DNA of 25,649 nt from Actinomycetota bacterium (GTDB lineage: Bacteria; Actinomycetota; Acidimicrobiia; Acidimicrobiales; Ilumatobacteraceae). Positions within the stretch are counted from its first letter, which is position 1. Every line of letters begins with the position of its first letter. Below are positions 21,863 to 25,649 of this stretch, in pieces. The stretch spans positions 1 to 25,649 of the forward strand of contig SXYT01000071.1 of assembly GCA_005788205.1 (NCBI GenBank). The letters are read 5' to 3'. A program made the position numbers and the translations under genes. The notes beneath the pieces are model-generated. The model did not search any database, was not told the DNA's origin, and was given only the letters and a program-made list of their open reading frames with translations.

Positions 21863-22422
21863 GCAACGACACGAACGACAACCTCCCTGATGCAATCACC
21901 GCCGCGCTCCGTGACGTGCCCGCGGTCGACCCCGCGGTCCGTGAGGCGAACATCGCGGCCGCACTCGGGGCGTTCGACTCGGCAGCGGAACAAGACCGCA
22001 GGGGCGTTGTCGTGCCGATGGTCGGCCGACGCCACACATGGCTGGCCGTTGCTGCGGCCCTTCTTCTCGTTCTCGGCGCAGGTGCGGGCTGGGCAGCCCG
22101 GGGCAGCAACGGAGCACCGACAGTGATGGACGTACCGGTTTCCGCGCAGGCGCAACCCGGGACCGGTGCAGGCAGCCCCGTCGATACCACCACCGCACCA
22201 CCCGCCAAGTCGGGTTCCATCGAGGTGCCGGGCAGCACGGTGAGACCCGAGCCAGGCCTCCCGTGCGCATCGGAGACGGACGGTGCCCTCTACCTCGGCC
22301 AGTACATGCGTGACCGCGTGCTGCACATTGTCTTCATCAGCGACTTCACCATCGAGGTGGTGAGGGCAGACACGTGCGAGGTTCTCGCCGCGTTCCGGCA
22401 GCCGGTCACCCCCGAACCCTGA
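21859..22422 (+). CDS. Membrane anti-sigma factor
   Basis: A 187-residue single-pass protein overlapping the sigma gene by 4 bp. A cytoplasmic N-terminus (1-55, with LPDAITAALRDVPAVD and VREANIAAALGAF) would bind the sigma factor. The transmembrane segment is about 56-75 (WLAVAAALLLVLGAGAGWAA). The outer part has a Thr/Pro linker and a small domain with two cysteines (PCASETDGALYLGQYM and RADTCEVLAAF) that may form a disulphide or sense redox state. It has no HxxxCxxC zinc motif. Position matches rsmA, the SigM anti-sigma gene of mycobacteria, but the sequence family is different or very divergent. Confidence 0.72.
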   Translation: MSNDTNDNLPDAITAALRDVPAVDPAVREANIAAALGAFDSAAEQDRRGVVVPMVGRRHTWLAVAAALLLVLGAGAGWAARGSNGAPTVMDVPVSAQAQPGTGAGSPVDTTTAPPAKSGSIEVPGSTVRPEPGLPCASETDGALYLGQYMRDRVLHIVFISDFTIEVVRADTCEVLAAFRQPVTPEP

Positions 22423-22468
22423 ACATCCCTGCCGGGCGGGGCCACCCTGCCAGGAGAAGGCCCGCCGT

Positions 22469-22474
22469 TAGGCT
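22469..22474 (+). promoter_or_regulatory. -10 element (leaderless) upstream of the 2-TM protein and trxB
   Basis: TAGGCT followed by 6 nt and the ATG at 22481. It would drive the 2-TM gene, trxB and possibly trxA. Confidence 0.55.
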
Positions 22475-22480
22475 GACGAG

Positions 22481-22816
22481 ATGGTGTCGAACCCCTTGAC
22501 AGACCCCGAATGGGCCGACCGCAGCGTTGACCTGATCGACCGGGTCGTCGCCAAGGTCCGGCGCTACACCACCCAGCCGATAGTGACCACCGCACGTGGA
22601 CTGGTCTTCGGCCTGCTCGCGGCGTTCGGGATCATCGGGGTCATCGTGGTCCTCGGCATCGGCATCACGCGGGGGCTCCAGGCCGCTCTCGACGCCGCGA
22701 TGCCCCGGGATGCCGCCGTGTGGGCTTCCTATTTCGTCCTCAGTGGGTTGTGTTTCCTCACGGGAACACTCCTGATGCGCAAGAGGTTCAAGTCTGATGA
22801 GGAGTCAGGAAAATGA
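22481..22816 (+). CDS. Small two-TM membrane protein
   Basis: A 111-residue protein with a charged N-terminal helix (ADRSVDLIDRVVAKVRRY), a membrane segment at about 42-66 (VFGLLAAFGIIGVIVVLGIGI), a loop, a second segment at about 84-101, and a charged tail. The fold pattern resembles the small holin-like or Act-membrane proteins often linked to envelope clusters, but no family can be named. Its stop overlaps the trxB start by 4 bp. Confidence 0.68.
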   Translation: MVSNPLTDPEWADRSVDLIDRVVAKVRRYTTQPIVTTARGLVFGLLAAFGIIGVIVVLGIGITRGLQAALDAAMPRDAAVWASYFVLSGLCFLTGTLLMRKRFKSDEESGK

Positions 22817-23754
22817 GCGACGTTCGCAACACCATCATCATCGGGTCGGGGCCTGCAGGGCTGACTGCCGCCATCTACACCGCCCGCGCCTCGCTCGCGC
22901 CGCTCGTGATCGAGGGCGAGCCGTCCTCCACCAGTGACCAGCCGGGCGGCCAACTCATGCTCACCACGGAAGTGGAGAACTTCCCCGGATGGCCCGAGGG
23001 CATCCAGGGCCCGGAGCTGATGATGCGTTTCAAGGAGCAGGCCGGCCGCTTCGGGGCCGAGTTCCTGACCGAAAAGGTCACCAAGGTGGACTTCTCGCAG
23101 CGTCCGTTCACCGTGTGGGTCCGGGACCAGCAGTTCAAGGCCAACTCCGTGATTGTGGCCAGCGGGGCCCAGTCACTGATGCTCGACCTGCCGCGCGAGA
23201 CGGACCTCATCGGCCACGGGGTCTCCACATGCGCCACGTGCGACGGCGTCTTCTTCCGCGGCCAGGAGATCGCCGTGGTCGGTGGCGGGGACTCAGCCAT
23301 CGAAGAGGCCACTTTCCTCACCAAGTTCGCCAGCAAGGTGCACCTCGTCGTGCGCCGTGACACCCTCCGCGCCTCGCGCATCATGCAGCAACGTGCCTTC
23401 GACAACGAAAAGATCGAGATCGTGTGGAACAGCCAGGTCACGACCCTCCATGGGGAGTCCTCGCTGTCGGGCGTGACCCTCACCTCCACCGACGGGTCCA
23501 CGCGCGAACTGCCCGTCACCGGGCTCTTCATCGCGATCGGCCACAAGCCGAACACGGCCATCTTCTCCGGGGTGCTGAACATGGAGGACTCCGGCTACCT
23601 CATGACACGGGCCGGCAGCACCTTCACCGACGTCGCGGGCGTGTTCGCCTGTGGTGACGTGCAGGACCACACCTACCGCCAGGCGATCACCGCCGCGGGC
23701 TCGGGTTGCATGGCAGCAATCGATTGTGAACGCTGGCTGGAGAGCCAGCACTAG
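22813..23754 (+). CDS. trxB: Thioredoxin reductase
   Basis: A 313-residue flavoprotein that transfers electrons from NADPH to thioredoxin. The FAD motif is IIGSGPAGLTAAIYTARA (residues 9-26). The redox-active pair is C140/C143 in STCATCDG. The NADPH motif is VVGGGDSAIEEA (155-166), and the C-terminal FAD motif is VFACGDVQDHTYRQAITAAG. Length is standard. GGA stands 4 nt before the ATG. It is paired with trxA 30 bp downstream. Confidence 0.96.
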   Translation: MSDVRNTIIIGSGPAGLTAAIYTARASLAPLVIEGEPSSTSDQPGGQLMLTTEVENFPGWPEGIQGPELMMRFKEQAGRFGAEFLTEKVTKVDFSQRPFTVWVRDQQFKANSVIVASGAQSLMLDLPRETDLIGHGVSTCATCDGVFFRGQEIAVVGGGDSAIEEATFLTKFASKVHLVVRRDTLRASRIMQQRAFDNEKIEIVWNSQVTTLHGESSLSGVTLTSTDGSTRELPVTGLFIAIGHKPNTAIFSGVLNMEDSGYLMTRAGSTFTDVAGVFACGDVQDHTYRQAITAAGSGCMAAIDCERWLESQH

Positions 23755-23784
23755 CATCTGGCACACAGAGAAAAAGGAACAGAC

Positions 23785-24117
23785 ATGGCAGACGGAATCG
23801 TCACCCTCACGAGCAGCACCTTCGACGAGACGGTCAACGGCTCCTCCACCCCCATCCTCGTGGACTTCTGGGCCGAGTGGTGCGGTCCGTGCAAGCAGAT
23901 CGCCCCGATCCTGGCCGAGATCGCCGGTGAGAAGTCCGGCAGCCTCACCATCGCCAAGCTGAATGTCGACGACCACGGCGACATTGCGGGCCGCTTCAAC
24001 GTGATGAGCATCCCCACGATGCTGCTCTTCAAGGACGGGCAGGTCGTCAAGCAGGTGGTCGGCGCGATGCCGAAGGCACGCCTCCTCCAGGAGATCTCGG
24101 AATTTCTTCCGGCCTGA
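23785..24117 (+). CDS. trxA: Thioredoxin
   Basis: A 110-residue thioredoxin with the active site WCGPC (C33, C36) in VDFWAEWCGPCKQIAP. The cis-proline is in MSIPTMLLF, and the family end is VVGAMPKARLLQEI. It is the cytoplasmic disulphide reductant and substrate of TrxB. AAGGA precedes the ATG. Its stop (TGA 24115-24117) overlaps the probable CTG start of the next gene. Confidence 0.96.
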   Translation: MADGIVTLTSSTFDETVNGSSTPILVDFWAEWCGPCKQIAPILAEIAGEKSGSLTIAKLNVDDHGDIAGRFNVMSIPTMLLFKDGQVVKQVVGAMPKARLLQEISEFLPA

Positions 24118-25085
24118 CGATCGGCCCCGGTCACCGCGGGCCCGCCGTCCACGAACTGCAGCGGAGGCTCTCCGCTGCAGGATTCCTTGCTCCCGGCTCC
24201 GCCGAGGACTCTGCCTACTGCGCGCGCACCCACGCCGCGGTGATCGCCTTCCAGAACGCATTCGGCCTGCGTGCCGACGGCGTCGTCGACGACATCGTGT
24301 GGTCGACGCTCATCGAGGCGTCGTGGACGCCCGGCTCGCGCGTTCTCTACCTGCGCACGCCGAACCTTCGCGGTGATGACGTGGCAGAGCTGCAGACGGT
24401 CCTCAACCGCCTGGGTTTCGACTGTGGCCGCGTGGACGGCATCTTCGGTCCGGCCACGCAGAACGCCCTCTCCGAGTTCCAGCGCAACATCGGCACGGAC
24501 GGAAACGGCATCTGCACACCTGACACGGTGGGCATCCTGCAGCGCGTCAGCTCGCAATCGGGGTCCGGGCCCGGCGTCGCGGTCGTGCGCGAACGCGAGG
24601 AACTCAGTGACTCCACGCCCGAGAAGACTGCCCGGGTCGTGATCGGCGGCTTCGACGGGGTGACCGATCTCGTGCGCGCCGCGCAACACCGGGCGGCTGG
24701 CGTGTTCCCGCTTGCCACCACCGTGGAAGGTGACGTTCTTGCCCACGCCCAGACCGCCAACCGATACGGCGCAGATGTGTACGTGGGCTTCGAGCACAGC
24801 GCACAAGAGTCGTGCACCATCTACTTCTACGAGGTGCCCACCTTCGTCAGCATCGGCGGCAGGTCACTGGCCGAGCGGATCGTTGCCACCATCACCGACC
24901 GCATCCCCGAACTGACTGTGCGCGCCGAGGGGGTGCGTCATCCCGTGCTGCGCGAGACCCGCATGCCGGCGGTGCTGTGCTCAATGGGCCCGAATACATT
25001 GGTCCGTTTGAAGACCGCGGCGGTGGCCAATGCAGTGGTGTCCTCGTTGCGGGACTGGCTGACGGCCCCTCTCGAGAAGCCGTAA
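24114..25085 (+). CDS. cwlM: CwlM-like peptidoglycan-binding protein with degenerate amidase domain
   Basis: About 323 residues. Two peptidoglycan-binding repeats come first: GPAVHELQRRLSAAGF through VIAFQNAFGLRADG, and GDDVAELQTVLNRLGF through IFGPATQNALSEFQ. An Amidase_3-like region follows (TANRYGADVYVGFEHS, SLAERIVATITDRIP, VLRETRMPAVLCSMG). The first repeat needs sequence upstream of the first conventional start (GTG 24240). In that frame the only sensible start is CTG 24114, which overlaps the trxA TGA, with ATC 24120 as alternative. The DPGHGG segment is missing, and the Glu expected in PAVLxE is Ser. In mycobacteria CwlM at this position regulates peptidoglycan synthesis rather than cutting it. 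A similar non-enzymatic role is inferred. Confidence 0.78.
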   Translation: MTIGPGHRGPAVHELQRRLSAAGFLAPGSAEDSAYCARTHAAVIAFQNAFGLRADGVVDDIVWSTLIEASWTPGSRVLYLRTPNLRGDDVAELQTVLNRLGFDCGRVDGIFGPATQNALSEFQRNIGTDGNGICTPDTVGILQRVSSQSGSGPGVAVVREREELSDSTPEKTARVVIGGFDGVTDLVRAAQHRAAGVFPLATTVEGDVLAHAQTANRYGADVYVGFEHSAQESCTIYFYEVPTFVSIGGRSLAERIVATITDRIPELTVRAEGVRHPVLRETRMPAVLCSMGPNTLVRLKTAAVANAVVSSLRDWLTAPLEKP

Positions 25086-25113
25086 TCCACAGCCAATCCA
25101 CAGGTGTGCATAA
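25083..25113. promoter_or_regulatory. DnaA-box-like sites between cwlM and parB
   Basis: TAATCCACA (25083-25091), CAATCCACA (25094-25102) and TGTGCATAA (25105-25113, complement orientation) lie within 31 bp. They differ from TTATCCACA by 1, 2 and 1 bases. Near an origin such sites may bind DnaA, but the region is too small to be oriC itself. Confidence 0.3.
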
Positions 25114-25145
25114 CTTTCGACTTCAACCATCAGTTGAGGTTGACA

Positions 25146-25159
25146 TCCTGTGAGCAGGA
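25146..25159. terminator. Weak hairpin between convergent cwlM and parB
   Basis: TCCTG and CAGGA form a 5-bp stem with a TGAG loop, in the gap between the two convergent stops. There is no clear T-run. Confidence 0.2.
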
Positions 25160-25181
25160 ATCACGTCGTTGTTATTTGGGT

Positions 25182-25649
25182 CTAATTGTCCTGAACTTCG
25201 GTCATCCGACGATAAATCCGCTCGAGGTCGACCAGGTCCGCGAAATCAACCGAGATCTTGCCCCGCTTGCCCGCCATCGACACGTTGACCCGCGTCTCGA
25301 GGAAGTCAGCAAGCAGCTTCTCGAGTTCCAGCAGACCGGCCGGCTTCAGCGGAGTCACGTGCGGCTGGGGTCTTTCGCCTCCCCCACCGGTGGAACCCTT
25401 CTTGACGGCGTCCTCGACGGCCCTCACCGACCAGCCTTCCTTCACCGCAGCAGCGGCAAGTGACTCCATCACTGCAGTGTCGGACACTGCCAGCAGTGCG
25501 CGTGCGTGTCCGGCGGACAATCTGCCGTCAGCCAGATAACCCTGAATCTTGGCGGGCAGGTGCAACAACCGGAGGGCGTTCGTGACCGCGGCCCGGCTCT
25601 TGCCGACACGCCTGGACACCTGCTCATGGGTCAGGCCGAAGTCGTCGAC
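25182..25649 (-). CDS. parB: Chromosome partitioning protein ParB (3' part)
   Basis: The C-terminal 155 codons or so of ParB, cut by the window edge. The helix-turn-helix that reads parS is present (DDFGLTHEQVSRRVGKSRAA, then VTNALRLLHLP), then LADGRLSAGHARALLAV of the central domain, a linker, and the dimerisation domain (ELEKLLADFLETRVNVS, KISVDFADLVDLERIYRRM). The N-terminal CTPase motifs lie outside the window. With ParA it segregates the origin region. The frame continues open to base 25649. Confidence 0.94.
   Translation of the reverse strand, partial: VDDFGLTHEQVSRRVGKSRAAVTNALRLLHLPAKIQGYLADGRLSAGHARALLAVSDTAVMESLAAAAVKEGWSVRAVEDAVKKGSTGGGGERPQPHVTPLKPAGLLELEKLLADFLETRVNVSMAGKRGKISVDFADLVDLERIYRRMTEVQDN

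Noticed and set aside
25086..25181. parS site near parB
   Set aside because: No sequence resembling TGTTTCACGTGAAACA is visible here or elsewhere in the window.

Overview
The window is a GC-rich actinobacterial chromosome segment close to the replication origin. The gene order cca – (acetyltransferase) – large envelope protein – kinase/MurJ locus – ECF sigma – anti-sigma – trxB – trxA – cwlM-like – parB matches the Mycobacterium tuberculosis Rv3907c–Rv3917c block. The rpsF–ssb–rpsR–rplI–dnaB operon lies nearby. Thr-rich 'TTTT' linkers in secreted proteins and frequent leaderless-looking starts suggest a member of Acidimicrobiia or a related deep-branching class. That placement is inference.

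Layout. At 1-2.8 kb, on the minus strand, are an MBL-fold hydrolase, an AlaA-like aminotransferase and dCTP deaminase. At 2.86-4.81 kb an AT-richer island is wedged into a tRNA-Gly(CCC) gene. It holds a type II restriction endonuclease and a beta-class DNA methyltransferase, has no integrase, and is bounded by an exact 41-bp duplication of the 5' half of the tRNA. At 5.0-7.7 kb an ECF sigma factor is followed by a membrane-anchored subtilisin-like protease whose cytoplasmic N-terminus looks like an anti-sigma domain. At 7.8-9.4 kb are a MalY/PatB-like C-S lyase and a small conserved actinobacterial protein. At 9.4-12.9 kb (minus) is the rpsF-ssb-rpsR-rplI-dnaB replication/translation operon with a small membrane protein at its end. 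At 13.1-14.3 kb are a tiny Cys4 protein, a DUF5318 protein and a SAM methyltransferase. At 14.35-25.65 kb is the origin-proximal cell-envelope/redox cluster: cca (minus), then GNAT, a DUF6049-like protein, DegV, a transmembrane Ser/Thr kinase, an ECF sigma/anti-sigma pair, a 2-TM protein, trxB, trxA and a CwlM-like protein on the plus strand, and the 3' part of parB (minus) at the edge.

Main points of interest. (1) The restriction-modification cassette sits inside a duplicated tRNA half. (2) The sigma factor is paired with a protein that appears to be anti-sigma and subtilase in one chain. (3) At the murJ locus the MurJ membrane domain is absent, while an apparently active kinase with an extracellular C-terminal domain remains. 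(4) Many transcription units have a TANNNT hexamer 6-8 nt before the start codon, which indicates leaderless mRNAs. One of these puts the second sigma factor on an ATC start. (5) The CwlM-like protein has no usual start codon at its N-terminus and has lost the amidase catalytic residues.
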